From the NCBI GenBank assembly GCA_964546285.1, contig CAZJJK010000064.1, forward strand, positions 1 through 18,074: a stretch of 18,074 nt of DNA, read 5' to 3'. Positions 1-8,223 of the stretch are shown here, in pieces. A model generated the notes under the pieces. It made no database searches. It was given only the letters and a program-made list of their open reading frames with translations, and was not told the origin of the DNA. Made by a program: the position numbers and the translations under genes. Source of the DNA: CAZJJK01 sp964546285. GTDB taxonomy: Bacteria > Spirochaetota > Spirochaetia > Treponematales > Breznakiellaceae. How positions within the stretch are numbered: the stretch's first letter is position 1; each line of letters starts with the position of its first letter.

Positions 1-2
1 CC

Positions 3-77
3 GTTGGCTATGAAAAACCACAGTTGGACTTTGCAACAAAATTGACAGCAGTACAAAAGGATAAGCGTTCTTTTTGA
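3..77 (+). pseudogene. Tail of an unidentified ORF, part of a repeat found inverted at the right edge
   Basis: The frame is open from the window edge to a TGA at 75-77 and encodes about 24 residues that include LDFATKLTAVQKD. I do not recognise the protein. Bases 33-62 match the reverse complement of 18015-18044 at about 24 of 30 positions, and bases 62-77 match 17984-17999 (reverse complement) at all 16. The right copy has 15 extra bases between the two blocks, so this copy looks internally deleted. Similarity that continues past a stop codon points to a dispersed DNA repeat rather than a conserved host gene. It may be the end of a mobile element, but no transposase motif is visible. Confidence 0.35.
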
Positions 78-120
78 AGCAGCTCAGCTATATTTATTTT
101 TTCCCTTTACTTGTCGCGGC

Positions 121-149
121 TTCCCCCATAGAGTAAGTGACTGGGGGAA
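121..149 (+). promoter_or_regulatory. Hairpin that would sequester the ribosome binding site of the serine hydrolase gene
   Basis: The arms TTCCCCCA (121-128) and TGGGGGAA (142-149) are perfect complements across a 13-nt loop. The right arm is the only purine-rich ribosome binding sequence before the ATG at 151. If the hairpin forms in the mRNA it would hide the site from ribosomes. This suggests translation control by temperature, a small RNA or a protein, but that is inference only. Confidence 0.45.
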
Positions 150-150
150 A

Positions 151-1278
151 ATGATGACGGAGTGGATAAGAGGCCTAACGGAAGCGTCAGCGGGATCGGT
201 GGATTATGACGAAAGGCGTTTGCGTCGCTACGAAACTTACTTAAGCGATAAGATTGAACACGGTGGACTACAAGCCGCTAGTTATCTCATGGCTAGGCGC
301 GGAAAAATTTTCGCTTGGGCTAGCGCTGGCCGCTTAGTCTATGATGACCCGGCTCGTCCGCTACTGCCGGATTCCATTAAGAGCATCGCGTCTATCAGCA
401 AGGTTTTTACCGCTACGGCTATTATGCGCCTTGTGGAAGATGGCACGCTCTGGCTTGAGCAGCCCGTTAAGACCCTTATTAAAGAATTCGATACGCCAAT
501 GCATGGTAAAATCAATCTTTGGCATCTTTTAACCCATACCTCCGGTCTTCGCGCGGACGGCGGTTACTTTGCCGAGCCATATCCAGAAGATAGATGGGAG
601 GCGTTTGGCCGTGACGATTGGATAAAGGCCGCGGTTTTATCAGGCCCCCTCCAAAGCGAGCCAGGTTCTCAATGGAGTTATTGTTCCGCCGCCTTTATGG
701 TATTGGCGGAAATCGTCAGTCGAGTTTCAGGCAGCCACTTTAACGATTTTATTCAGGAGGAGCTGGCTAAGCCGCTTGGCCTCAAGCATAGTTTTATAGA
801 AGTCCCAGAGGCGCTAAGACAGACGGTGTGCGTAAGCGAGGCTTGGCAGCGTGAACAACTTAGTCATAGCGCCGATCGTATTGGCGCGCCCAACGGGGGC
901 GGCGGAGTATTTTCTACCCTGTATGACCTTTATCGGCTTGGCCAATGCTACTTAAACCTAGGCGAATTAGACGGCACCCGTTTGCTCGGTAAAAAGACGG
1001 TTCAGGAAATGACGCGCGATCAGCTGGACCCAGCGACCCCGGCCTTCCATTGGGGAAAACGCTGTAAACACTACCGTCAAGGTCTTTGCTGGGAATTCTA
1101 CGCCGATGGCCCTACCGTTGGACCGGCGACCTATAATCATGAAGGTTGGGGTTGGTGCGCCCTATTTATCGATCCGGTGGAGGACTTCGTTTATATCCAT
1201 TTCCTAGCTGAACCTAAGGAATGGGACCCGGAACTGATGGTTTCGCCGCGCACTATAGCTTTTTCCGGTTTGTGCTGA
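151..1278 (+). CDS. Serine hydrolase of the beta-lactamase/class C (esterase) fold
   Basis: The 375-residue protein has the three landmarks of the beta-lactamase-related serine hydrolases (PF00144). These are SISK at residues 81-84 (nucleophile Ser81, general base Lys84), Tyr177 in WSYCS, and HEG at 330-332 in place of the KTG triad of true beta-lactamases. An LTHTSG motif near 127-132 is also typical. The second motif reads YCS rather than the classical YxN. The N-terminus has no signal peptide, so a cytoplasmic esterase, amidase or peptidase-like role is more likely than antibiotic resistance. The substrate cannot be read from the sequence. Two ATG codons lie in tandem at 151 and 154, and GGGGGA is immediately upstream inside a hairpin arm. 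The next gene is on the other strand, so this appears to be a single-gene unit. Confidence 0.85.
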   Translation: MMTEWIRGLTEASAGSVDYDERRLRRYETYLSDKIEHGGLQAASYLMARRGKIFAWASAGRLVYDDPARPLLPDSIKSIASISKVFTATAIMRLVEDGTLWLEQPVKTLIKEFDTPMHGKINLWHLLTHTSGLRADGGYFAEPYPEDRWEAFGRDDWIKAAVLSGPLQSEPGSQWSYCSAAFMVLAEIVSRVSGSHFNDFIQEELAKPLGLKHSFIEVPEALRQTVCVSEAWQREQLSHSADRIGAPNGGGGVFSTLYDLYRLGQCYLNLGELDGTRLLGKKTVQEMTRDQLDPATPAFHWGKRCKHYRQGLCWEFYADGPTVGPATYNHEGWGWCALFIDPVEDFVYIHFLAEPKEWDPELMVSPRTIAFSGLC

Positions 1279-1553
1279 AAATAGCTATAAAGCGGGAATA
1301 AGTCATAAGTCCATTGCCACGCAAAACGCTTGGCTGACCCAGGCCGGTTGGAATGTTTCCATCTCGGTCAGCCAGCGCGCCCTTGGCCGGCGCTTCGTCT
1401 CTTCCAGCGCCGTCATTGTCTGCGGCTTTTTCTGATTAAGACGCGGCGAGGCGGCCGCCTATATACGGCGTCGCCTGACGGGCTAAAAGGGAAACTGGGG
1501 AATACAAAGCTTCGGAGCACTAGGTAGGAGCTTCCATAGCGATCGCGTCCATA
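1279..1553. other. Intergenic stretch between convergent genes, with a possible coding remnant
   Basis: An open frame on the plus strand enters from the end of the serine hydrolase gene in another frame and ends at TGA 1433-1435. Its last 40 or so residues look protein-like (for example AWLTQAGWNVSISV), but it has no start or ribosome binding site. A perfect 12-bp palindrome, AGGCGGCCGCCT, lies at 1449-1460. I see no strong terminator for either flanking gene and no RNA gene I can name. Confidence 0.3.
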
Positions 1554-2411
1554 TTATTTTGCTTCGTAAAACCGCAATCCATCGCCATCAAAAACATAGG
1601 GCAGGAAACGCTCCAAACGGGCGTAAACGGTATTATGCGCGTTTTTGGAAAGCGAGGTCCGAAAGGGTTCAGGGTCACAAGAATTATGGGGAAATAGATC
1701 CCAGTGACAGGGTACGGTATAGCGCGGCGATATAGAAGCGGCTAAGCGAGACGCGTCCCAATGAGACAAATTGCCATACCCAGCATTGACGCATACCGCC
1801 ATAACATCCGGTCCGCTAGCGTCTTCCGGCAGCCCGGCGCGCACGGAAGCGGCGACTAATCCAGGCAGCTGATCGCACCAGGCGGTATCCCCGGTATTAT
1901 AAAAACTAGCCGAGCCAAATCTGAGTAAAAACCCGATATGGTTAAGATCGCTACCGTCGGTGGGTAAAGCATAGGTAGCCCAGATAAGCAAGTCCGGCGC
2001 CGCTTGGAAGGCCTCGCTTGCATGGATAAGGTGCAGGCGCTTAGCCGGCCAACCAGCCTCGCGTGCCACAGCCGCGGCTTGAAAGGGAGCGATCAAGCTG
2101 GCTCGGCTATGCGGCGCCAAACGCGATAAGGTTTCCGGGTCCGCATGGTCGCAATGGGAGTGCGTCAACAGAACAAAATCCACGTCCAAATCCTCAGGTT
2201 CAAAGGGGGGCGGATATAGACGGCTCCGCTCAACGCGCTCTTTAGTAAGCCCCCGTGTAGCGCACCAATCGCTTAAATAGGGATCTATAGCCACAACCAG
2301 CCCCCCTGGGCTTTTAAGGACAAAAGAATTCTGACCAAGGAACCACATAACAAAGCCATTTTGAGGAACGTCAGCGGTACGAAAATCGCGAGCCGTTAAG
2401 GATGGATTCAT
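1554..2411 (-). CDS. UlaG-like MBL-fold metallo-hydrolase
   Basis: The 285-residue protein has the metal-binding signature HSHCDH at residues 84-89, followed by Asp175 in NTGDT and His236 in PCHW. Together these give the usual two-metal site of the metallo-beta-lactamase superfamily. An early DPYLSDW segment and the overall layout resemble UlaG (L-ascorbate-6-phosphate lactonase) and its relatives. No other ascorbate or sugar-acid genes are nearby, so the substrate is open and a lactonase or phosphodiester-type reaction is only a guess. There is no signal peptide. The start at 2411 is preceded by AGGAC only 2 nt away. A TATACT box ends 6 nt before the ATG, so the transcript may start at the ATG itself. 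The gene is divergent from the EAL gene at 2500. Confidence 0.8.
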   Translation of the reverse strand: MNPSLTARDFRTADVPQNGFVMWFLGQNSFVLKSPGGLVVAIDPYLSDWCATRGLTKERVERSRLYPPPFEPEDLDVDFVLLTHSHCDHADPETLSRLAPHSRASLIAPFQAAAVAREAGWPAKRLHLIHASEAFQAAPDLLIWATYALPTDGSDLNHIGFLLRFGSASFYNTGDTAWCDQLPGLVAASVRAGLPEDASGPDVMAVCVNAGYGNLSHWDASRLAASISPRYTVPCHWDLFPHNSCDPEPFRTSLSKNAHNTVYARLERFLPYVFDGDGLRFYEAK

Positions 2412-2417
2412 TGTCCT

Positions 2418-2447
2418 AGTATATAACTTAATGGCGCAAACGGCGAA
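2418..2447 (-). promoter_or_regulatory. Candidate promoter of the MBL hydrolase gene, leaderless geometry
   Basis: On the minus strand TATACT (2423-2418) is followed by 6 nt and then the ATG at 2411. A weak -35 match, TTCGCC, lies at 2447-2442 with an 18-nt spacer. A TSS about 7 nt downstream of the -10 box would coincide with the start codon. On the plus strand a TATAAC box at 2422-2427 overlaps it and could serve the divergent EAL gene. Confidence 0.35.
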
Positions 2448-2499
2448 TTTTTATCGGAACCCATTTCATTTTTTGGGCTTCCGCGCTAGGCTGATGGCT

Positions 2500-4425
2500 A
2501 TGGGGATAATATATTACGATATAGCCGCCATCCTGGTAGTGTCCCTTACACTCTTATTCTTTTACGGGAAAAGACATCTCTTTACAAGTTCCAGTCGCTT
2601 CTTTGGTATGCTCTTAACGCTGAGCCTAGCCTCCGCCATTTTTGACATACTCAGCGTTATAACTGATTGGAATGCCCAGGCGTATTCGTTACCAACCCTA
2701 TACGCCATCAACATGGCCTATTATTTTTTTCATACCGCTCAACCTATAGTTTATTGCCTATTCCTGTTCGCGATTATAGGCAAGCTCCCTAGACTAAAGC
2801 GTCATAATCTTTTTTTGCTGTCCTTGCCTTGGTTGGCGATAGTCGCCATCATCGCCTTTACGCCGCTTAGCGACTGGGCTTTTTACTTTGACGCTAGTAA
2901 TCGCTATGTAAGAGGCCCAGCCTTAATTCTGGTATATATAATGGCCTTTTTTTACGCGTCTATCGGCTTGGGTACTCTTTTTCGTTATCGTCATTCTATT
3001 TCGCGAGATATACGTTTTACCGTTTTCCTTTTCGCGCCTTTCTCCATCATTCCGGTGGTGTTGCAGTATTTTTGGCCGGAACTCTTGATCCAGAATTTTG
3101 GCCTAGCTATCACTGAATTGATCGTCCTCCTAACAATGCAGGACTCAGGCAGATTCATTGATCAGACCAGCGGTTTCTTTAATAGAGATGGCTTAGCCGC
3201 GCAATTTGACGAACTTTTACAGAAACAACGCGGCCTTCTTATTTTTTTAGTCGCCTTGGAGAACACGGAATTTCTGCGTCACGCTTTAGGGTCGGAATCT
3301 TTAAGCGCTTTGGACTGGGAAGTAGGGCGGAGACTGTTCGGTTACCCTCGGCCTGGCCGTTTCGCCGCCCAGCTTGGGGTCGGCAATTTCGCCTTGGTTT
3401 TGGTTGACGCGACAGCCGATCGCGCGGCGGCGGAACAAGAAAATTTGCTCGGCAATCTCAAAGACAAATGGATCATTAGAGGCCGCCCCATCATCGTTTC
3501 AGCCAGAGTCTGCGCGATACGTATACCCGATGACACAAAAGATTTTCAGCGGATACTTCAAGCCCAGCGCCGCCTCAATGCCCTGCGATGGCCTTATCCC
3601 AATAAAGAGATCCTTGGTTTAAATGATTTGGCTCTGGGAGATTCAGGCCGAACGGCGGAGCTAACCCAAGCCATCAGGCGGGCTTTAATAGCGGACGGAC
3701 TGAAAATTCAAATCCAACCCATTGTTAACGCGGAAAGAAAAATCGTTTCGGGCGAAATTTTATTACGCTTGAACGATGAGCGGCTCGGCCGCGTACCTCC
3801 AGACGAGTTTATCCCTATCGCCGAGCGCAATGACAGCATCTACCGCTTAGGCGACTTCGTCTTTGAATCGGCCTTCTCCCTTATGCGCTTATTACGTGAT
3901 GAAACCCTAGCGATCGATCATTTAGCGATAAACCTATCGCCTGTGCAATGTTTGCGTCATGATTTTGTTGGTTCCCTGCTCAGCGCTATCGCTCGGTTTG
4001 GACTTAAACCTTCGGATTTTCAGTTGGAGATTACGGAAACCGCGGCGTATTCATCACCCTCAGTCATGAAACGAAACGTGGAAGCCTTAAGGGCGGCGGG
4101 CTTTGTCATCGCGGTTGATGATTTTGGCAGCGGACATTCTAATATCGCGAATCTTATTGAGTTGCCTTTCGATATCATTAAGCTGGACCGAGGCCTTATA
4201 ATGACTATGACCGATTGTAAGCGCGGACTGCTGACAGCGGAAACCTTGGCTTTTATGTTCTCTAACATGAGTGTCGCTATGATCGCGGAAGGCGTGGAAA
4301 CGGAAGAGCAATTCGCCTTACTTAAGGCGAAGGGCGTCACTCTATTCCAAGGCTTCCTTTTCAGCAAACCACTGGATCCGAGCGCGTTTATTCAAAAATT
4401 CAAAACCGGAACCGCGCTATGCTGA
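2500..4425 (+). CDS. Membrane c-di-GMP phosphodiesterase: 7TM, degenerate GGDEF, EAL (pair A, first gene)
   Basis: From the ATG at 2500 the protein has 641 residues. Residues 1-215 form about seven hydrophobic helices, probably a membrane sensor. Residues about 220-370 are a GGDEF fold whose signature has become GVGNF (293-297), so it should not make c-di-GMP. The C-terminal EAL domain keeps the expected catalytic set: ExLxR starting at Glu419 (EILLR), Asn478 in INLSP, LEITE near 509-513, the Asp pair 540-541 in DDFGSG, Lys561, Glu597 in AEGVE and Gln617. It should hydrolyse c-di-GMP to pGpG in the cytoplasm. An upstream ATG at 2431 is in frame, but the paralogue on the minus strand begins MGTIYYDIAA, which matches MGIIYYDIAA here, and TAGG sits 9 nt before 2500. 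A start at 2494 is also possible. The gene overlaps the next by 7 nt. Confidence 0.85.
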   Translation: MGIIYYDIAAILVVSLTLLFFYGKRHLFTSSSRFFGMLLTLSLASAIFDILSVITDWNAQAYSLPTLYAINMAYYFFHTAQPIVYCLFLFAIIGKLPRLKRHNLFLLSLPWLAIVAIIAFTPLSDWAFYFDASNRYVRGPALILVYIMAFFYASIGLGTLFRYRHSISRDIRFTVFLFAPFSIIPVVLQYFWPELLIQNFGLAITELIVLLTMQDSGRFIDQTSGFFNRDGLAAQFDELLQKQRGLLIFLVALENTEFLRHALGSESLSALDWEVGRRLFGYPRPGRFAAQLGVGNFALVLVDATADRAAAEQENLLGNLKDKWIIRGRPIIVSARVCAIRIPDDTKDFQRILQAQRRLNALRWPYPNKEILGLNDLALGDSGRTAELTQAIRRALIADGLKIQIQPIVNAERKIVSGEILLRLNDERLGRVPPDEFIPIAERNDSIYRLGDFVFESAFSLMRLLRDETLAIDHLAINLSPVQCLRHDFVGSLLSAIARFGLKPSDFQLEITETAAYSSPSVMKRNVEALRAAGFVIAVDDFGSGHSNIANLIELPFDIIKLDRGLIMTMTDCKRGLLTAETLAFMFSNMSVAMIAEGVETEEQFALLKAKGVTLFQGFLFSKPLDPSAFIQKFKTGTALC

Positions 4426-6314
4426 TAGTCGAATTTGACCTTATCGCGACTATTATGACGATTGTTCTCCTCTATTTGTTTCATGCCCGAAAGAAAACAA
4501 CGGATGAAACTAATCGGCGCTTTACCTATTTAGCATGGGCCTGCCTGGGCAGCGCGGTTTTCGGCGCCGCGAGTACCCTTGTTATAAACTACACGCACAC
4601 TCAAGGCCTAATCGCTATAAGCCTAAGCTCCATCCGGTTTTTATTCTATTTCAGCGTGCCCGCGTTGGCCGTTTTTTATACGATGACCGTAGCCTTACGC
4701 TGGCCGGAACAGCGGATTCCTCGTTTTGCGCTAATCGTTCCTTGGCTGGTATCGGTCTTGCTTATCTTGACCAATCCATGGACCAATTGGGTTGTCTATA
4801 TCGATATATACAATACAGTTCGTGAAGGCGCCGGACTTATCGCTATCCGGGCTCTCGCCATGGTGTATTTAGTAATCATTTTAGCTCTGGCCCTTTCAAA
4901 AAAATCCTCATTATCTTTGGTCCAAAGGTTATCGTTTTTATCGGTACTGGTTTTTCCCGTTTTAGCCTTTGTTATTCAGATTTTCCATCCGGTCTTTGCT
5001 CTTGACGGGTTCGCCGCTTCCTTTACTCTACTGTTCGTACTCCTTTCAATACAGGATACCGGGCTCTTAATAGATGGAGGCACGGGACTTTATAATCGTG
5101 AAGCGTTTTTAGTCTATCTACGTCAGACCTTTAAGAAGAAACGTATTTTCTCCGTGATTATCGTGCACGCCCCGGAGTTCGCGAATCTTCCCGAATTTAT
5201 TGATAACCGCGCGTTAAGTTGCGCTACTCGGCAATTTAGTGGCTGGTTGTCAACAACCGCGGGGAAAGGGGCTATCTGTTGCTCTCTAGAAGACGGTTTA
5301 TTCGCTCTAATCATACCCGCCGATAAGGCTGATAATGCCGCGGAATCTATACTTGATAAATCCGGAAACGTCTGGAATTGCGATGGAATAAACCTGGAAA
5401 TCCCTTTCCGGCTCGCGGTGCTTTACTGTCCCAGCGAGGCCGAGAATACGGCGGAAGTGTTGGATCGAATTGAACAGCTTGCGGCGATGCCGGCTCAAAT
5501 AGGTGCTCATCGGCGTATCCCCACCAGTTCCTTTACCCCGGGAAAACAGCAACGCTCCGCCGCTATCTCTTTCGCGCTTCGCGGCCTGCTTAGCGGTCAC
5601 GATCTATGTATACGTTATCAGCCGGTATATTCCTTATCGGACAAGAAAATAATCGCTCTGGAAGCGCTGCTGGGCCTCAGACTGGATGATGGAGAATGGG
5701 TAGGGCAAAGCGAAATTCTAGCGATCGCCGAAAGGCTCGGTTTAGCCCGCGATCTTTCCGCCCTCTATTTTGAACAGGCCTGTATGTGGTACGCGTCAAG
5801 CGGCGTCGCGGCAAAGGGCGTACGCAATCTGGAGCTTCGCCTTGTCCCGGCGCGCTGTATGGAACCGGGCTGGCCAGACGCCATGCTTCTTGGCCTTCAC
5901 GCCGCCGGTATGAAAGCTGAAAATCTTTGCTTGGAACTGACTGAAACGGCGGTCGCGAACCTTGGCGGTAATATCGAAAAAGATATGCTTTATTTGACGG
6001 AGAAAGGAGTCGCCTTCGCCTTGGATGACTATGGTTCGGGTTATACCGATTTAGGGCGCATTCTTCACTTGCCCTTCCGCTCAATAAAACTTGACAAACG
6101 GATCGTACAAGCGGGTTTAAGCGATAAAAAGGGGCGAAAGTTATTGGATGGTTCTATAGCCCTTTTTAGCCATCTGGGTCATGCCATAGTCGCCGAAGGC
6201 GTGGAGACAGCGGAACAAGCGCTTAGCCTTTCCTCAATGGGCTGCGGTTACTTACAGGGTTATTATTTTGGCGGTCCAATGGAAGCTAAGGCTATTTTAG
6301 CGCGATTGGGTTAA
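4419..6314 (+). CDS. Membrane 7TM, degenerate GGDEF, degenerate EAL protein (pair A, second gene)
   Basis: This 631-residue protein starts inside the previous gene (ATGCTGA), a strong sign of translational coupling. It has about seven helices in residues 1-213, then a GGDEF-like domain whose signature reads EDGLF (291-295) and cannot be catalytic. The EAL domain keeps Glu415 of EALL, LELTE near 505-509, DDYGSG from Asp536, Lys558 in IKLD and AEGVE from 592. Two ligands are lost: the Arg of ExLxR is Gly419, and the metal-binding Asn of the INLSP-like strand is Arg474. In studied EAL enzymes these positions bind the c-di-GMP phosphate and a metal, so this is probably a pseudo-phosphodiesterase acting as a binding or partner subunit. 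Hydrophobic-helix boundaries are estimates. Confidence 0.82.
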   Translation: MLIVEFDLIATIMTIVLLYLFHARKKTTDETNRRFTYLAWACLGSAVFGAASTLVINYTHTQGLIAISLSSIRFLFYFSVPALAVFYTMTVALRWPEQRIPRFALIVPWLVSVLLILTNPWTNWVVYIDIYNTVREGAGLIAIRALAMVYLVIILALALSKKSSLSLVQRLSFLSVLVFPVLAFVIQIFHPVFALDGFAASFTLLFVLLSIQDTGLLIDGGTGLYNREAFLVYLRQTFKKKRIFSVIIVHAPEFANLPEFIDNRALSCATRQFSGWLSTTAGKGAICCSLEDGLFALIIPADKADNAAESILDKSGNVWNCDGINLEIPFRLAVLYCPSEAENTAEVLDRIEQLAAMPAQIGAHRRIPTSSFTPGKQQRSAAISFALRGLLSGHDLCIRYQPVYSLSDKKIIALEALLGLRLDDGEWVGQSEILAIAERLGLARDLSALYFEQACMWYASSGVAAKGVRNLELRLVPARCMEPGWPDAMLLGLHAAGMKAENLCLELTETAVANLGGNIEKDMLYLTEKGVAFALDDYGSGYTDLGRILHLPFRSIKLDKRIVQAGLSDKKGRKLLDGSIALFSHLGHAIVAEGVETAEQALSLSSMGCGYLQGYYFGGPMEAKAILARLG

Positions 6315-6315
6315 G

Positions 6316-6340
6316 AGCCAGAATATCGATATTGGCTTTT
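6316..6340 (+). terminator. Probable rho-independent terminator after pair A
   Basis: AGCC (6316-6319) pairs with GGCT (6334-6337) around the palindrome AATATCGATATT (6322-6333), with a 2-nt bulge on the left side, and TTTT follows. It begins 2 nt after the stop codon of the second EAL gene. Two smaller hairpins follow: GCGGT/ACCGC at 6423-6436 and AGCAA/TTGCT at 6445-6457, each with three T after it. Confidence 0.5.
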
Positions 6341-6552
6341 AAACGGCAAAAACAAATTCGGGTAGCCCTGATCGCGGCAATAGTGACCTTTGGTTCTTTA
6401 GGCCATTAGACGCTTAGGGCTTGCGGTTAATACCGCTTTGGAATAGCAAAACTTGCTTTTACCGCTTTGACCAACATAATTGAAAAAGCTGGTTATTATT
6501 CGCGCGGTGGCATATTTGCCTTCCGTGACACGGATTGATAGGGAGCCTGTGT

Positions 6553-7116
6553 ATGACGCGACGCTATATTGTTACAGAATATAAAGATGCCGCCCCAGAG
6601 ACTCAGGAAGTGTATAACGATTATATGAGGACTACAGGGGATAGCTCTGTACCCCTCTGGCTTAAAAGTCTAGGGCATAGCCCCGCCCTGACGCGGGCGT
6701 ATTGGGAAAGAGCCAAAGGAACGCTCTTCAGCGGAGCCTTGCCCCTGCCGCTAAAAGAAATGATTGTGTTTATCGTGTCCGCCAAACATGGCGCCCGCTA
6801 TTGCTCAGCCTGCCACGCCCAAAACGTGCTAAGCTTAGATAAAGCTTTATGTTTTGAAGATTTGCAGTCTTTTCTAAAGTCAGACAAGGGTTCTAAGCTG
6901 CCGGTCTATTACGAAAAAGTCGCTCAATTCGTATCCAAAACCGCGATCAATCCAAATTGCCTCAGCGATGAGGATTTTGAGGAACTTATGGACGAAGGTT
7001 TTACCAAGGAAGAAATATGCGAAATCGTGGCGGTGATCGATCTAGCTTCTATGTTCAATGTGTACACTAGTTCGTTGCGTATAGATTTAGACCCGGAATA
7101 TAGAGCCATTATCTAG
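6553..7116 (+). CDS. Carboxymuconolactone decarboxylase/AhpD-like family protein
   Basis: The 187-residue protein has the core signature of the CMD/AhpD family (PF02627): a helix with Glu69, then IVSAKHG and a Cys/His cluster. The usual motif is CxYCxxxH. Here it reads ARYCSACH, so the first Cys position is Ala and a new Cys sits just before the His. This gives a CxxC pair at Cys84 and Cys87 with His88. AhpD-type members use the Cys pair to reduce peroxiredoxin partners or act as alkylhydroperoxidases; whether the shifted pair can do so is unknown. The ATG at 6553 is preferred because AGGGAG lies 7 nt upstream; an in-frame TTG at 6535 has no such support. No signal peptide is present. The diguanylate cyclase gene follows after 28 nt on the same strand, so the two are probably co-transcribed, which hints at redox-linked signalling. 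Confidence 0.75.
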   Translation: MTRRYIVTEYKDAAPETQEVYNDYMRTTGDSSVPLWLKSLGHSPALTRAYWERAKGTLFSGALPLPLKEMIVFIVSAKHGARYCSACHAQNVLSLDKALCFEDLQSFLKSDKGSKLPVYYEKVAQFVSKTAINPNCLSDEDFEELMDEGFTKEEICEIVAVIDLASMFNVYTSSLRIDLDPEYRAII

Positions 7117-7144
7117 CGCGGATACAGGATAGTAAGGCAGACTC

Positions 7145-8182
7145 ATGGGTGGCGATCCTAGTTCTGAGTGGAAAGAAAGAACGGCTCAACAACTGGTTTG
7201 TTATGAGGCTTTATTTGAGCTGCTGGACCAGATCCAACCGCTTGAAGAAATATCGGCGATCTGCGGGCTTGTGGCAAAAGAATGGAAGTATTTCGCTAAT
7301 GTCGCTTGCTGGCGCCTAGTAATTCCAAACGACGAAGCATTCTTAGTCATAGACGGCTATAGGGGTGAAGCCCATATAGTGGACAGCGCTACCCTGTCTC
7401 CTTGGGATTCTTACCATTTTGCCAGCCGGCTTCCAAGGCTTATCCAATTTGGAAAGCCGGAGGAAGGCCCCAAACCGCCGGAACATTTATCGGGTACGGG
7501 CATTTCGGAAATACAAGTCTTACCGATTATCCGTATGGACCGCTGTATTGGCGTATTAAGCGTCGCCGCTCGGCATGCTCCTTTCAGCGAATTGGATTTC
7601 AAGTTTATACGTATTTTTGGCAATCACTTCGCGGATAGAATCTTTGATTTGTCTTTAAGAAAACGCAGCATGGCTGTACTGATTGATAGAGCGACTCAAG
7701 ACAATCTGACGGGACTTCTTAATCGTGGAACAATTCTGGAACGCCTTTCCATGTTGATGCAGCTATCCTCGCGAACGGGCGATCCTTTAAGCGTTGTGCT
7801 TGCGGATGTTGATAAATTCAAAACGATTAACGACAGCTACGGGCATCTTACCGGGGATGAGGTATTAAGGGAGCTGTCTCTGAGAATGAAAGCGCAAACG
7901 CGACAAGCGGACCAGCTTGGAAGATTTGGCGGAGAGGAATTCCTTTTTGTATTATATCCCTGCGGTTCTGAAAATGTGCTATTAGCCGCGGAGCGTTTCA
8001 GACAAGCTATTGCCGAAAAACCAGTGAGTATCACTGGCGGGAAAGAGCTCACGGTTACGATAAGCTTAGGTTGTTCGACCTTCCGTGACGGTGATATCAG
8101 GATGGAAGACATCCTAAGGCGGGCTGATCAGGCGCTGTATCGCTCAAAAGCCTCCGGCAGAAACCGGGTATGTTTTGACTAA
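7145..8182 (+). CDS. Soluble GAF-GGDEF diguanylate cyclase
   Basis: The 345-residue protein has an N-terminal region of about 170 residues that looks like a GAF sensor domain (ending in a strand such as CIGVLSVAA, 134-142). A short helix and a GGDEF domain follow. The domain opens with DNLTGLLNR (186-194) and has the metal-binding strand LADVDKFK from 219. It has the active-site loop GGEEF at 262-266 and an inhibitory RxxD site, RQAD, at 253-256. All of these are as expected for an active cyclase joining two GTP into c-di-GMP with product feedback. It has no membrane helices. It is the only apparently active cyclase in the window and lies between the two phosphodiesterase pairs. TAAGG lies upstream of the ATG. 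The GAF ligand cannot be told. Confidence 0.88.
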   Translation: MGGDPSSEWKERTAQQLVCYEALFELLDQIQPLEEISAICGLVAKEWKYFANVACWRLVIPNDEAFLVIDGYRGEAHIVDSATLSPWDSYHFASRLPRLIQFGKPEEGPKPPEHLSGTGISEIQVLPIIRMDRCIGVLSVAARHAPFSELDFKFIRIFGNHFADRIFDLSLRKRSMAVLIDRATQDNLTGLLNRGTILERLSMLMQLSSRTGDPLSVVLADVDKFKTINDSYGHLTGDEVLRELSLRMKAQTRQADQLGRFGGEEFLFVLYPCGSENVLLAAERFRQAIAEKPVSITGGKELTVTISLGCSTFRDGDIRMEDILRRADQALYRSKASGRNRVCFD

Positions 8183-8223
8183 GCGGTATCGTCCAGGGCA
8201 AATAAAAACCGGGACCGTTTAAA

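Noticed and set aside
151..1278. Antibiotic-resistance beta-lactamase
   Set aside because: There is no export signal, the third motif is HEG rather than KTG, and the second lacks the Asn of YxN. It fits the broad esterase-like group.
1330..1527. 65-codon plus-strand ORF after the serine hydrolase
   Set aside because: It begins with a TTG and has no ribosome binding site. Its composition is Arg/Leu/Pro-rich, as expected for an out-of-frame reading of GC-rich sequence.
1465..1535. Segment with ACAAAGC and AGGTAGGAGC, faintly like a GEMM (c-di-GMP-I) riboswitch, attractive given the c-di-GMP genes nearby
   Set aside because: The core GACGCAAAGCC and the paired stems do not match. On this strand the next gene is antisense, so there is nothing for it to control.
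2431..2499. Upstream start for the first EAL gene (23 extra residues)
   Set aside because: The paralogue lacks this extension and matches from MGIIYYDIAA. The ATG at 2431 has no ribosome binding site and overlaps the likely promoter.
4020..4367. Long minus-strand ORFs inside the EAL genes and others elsewhere
   Set aside because: They lie antisense to well-supported coding sequence, have no recognisable motifs and lack ribosome binding sites.
6793..6830. CSACH in the AhpD-like protein read as a c-type haem motif (CxxCH)
   Set aside because: The protein has no signal peptide for export to where haem c is attached, and the surrounding sequence fits the CMD/AhpD helix.
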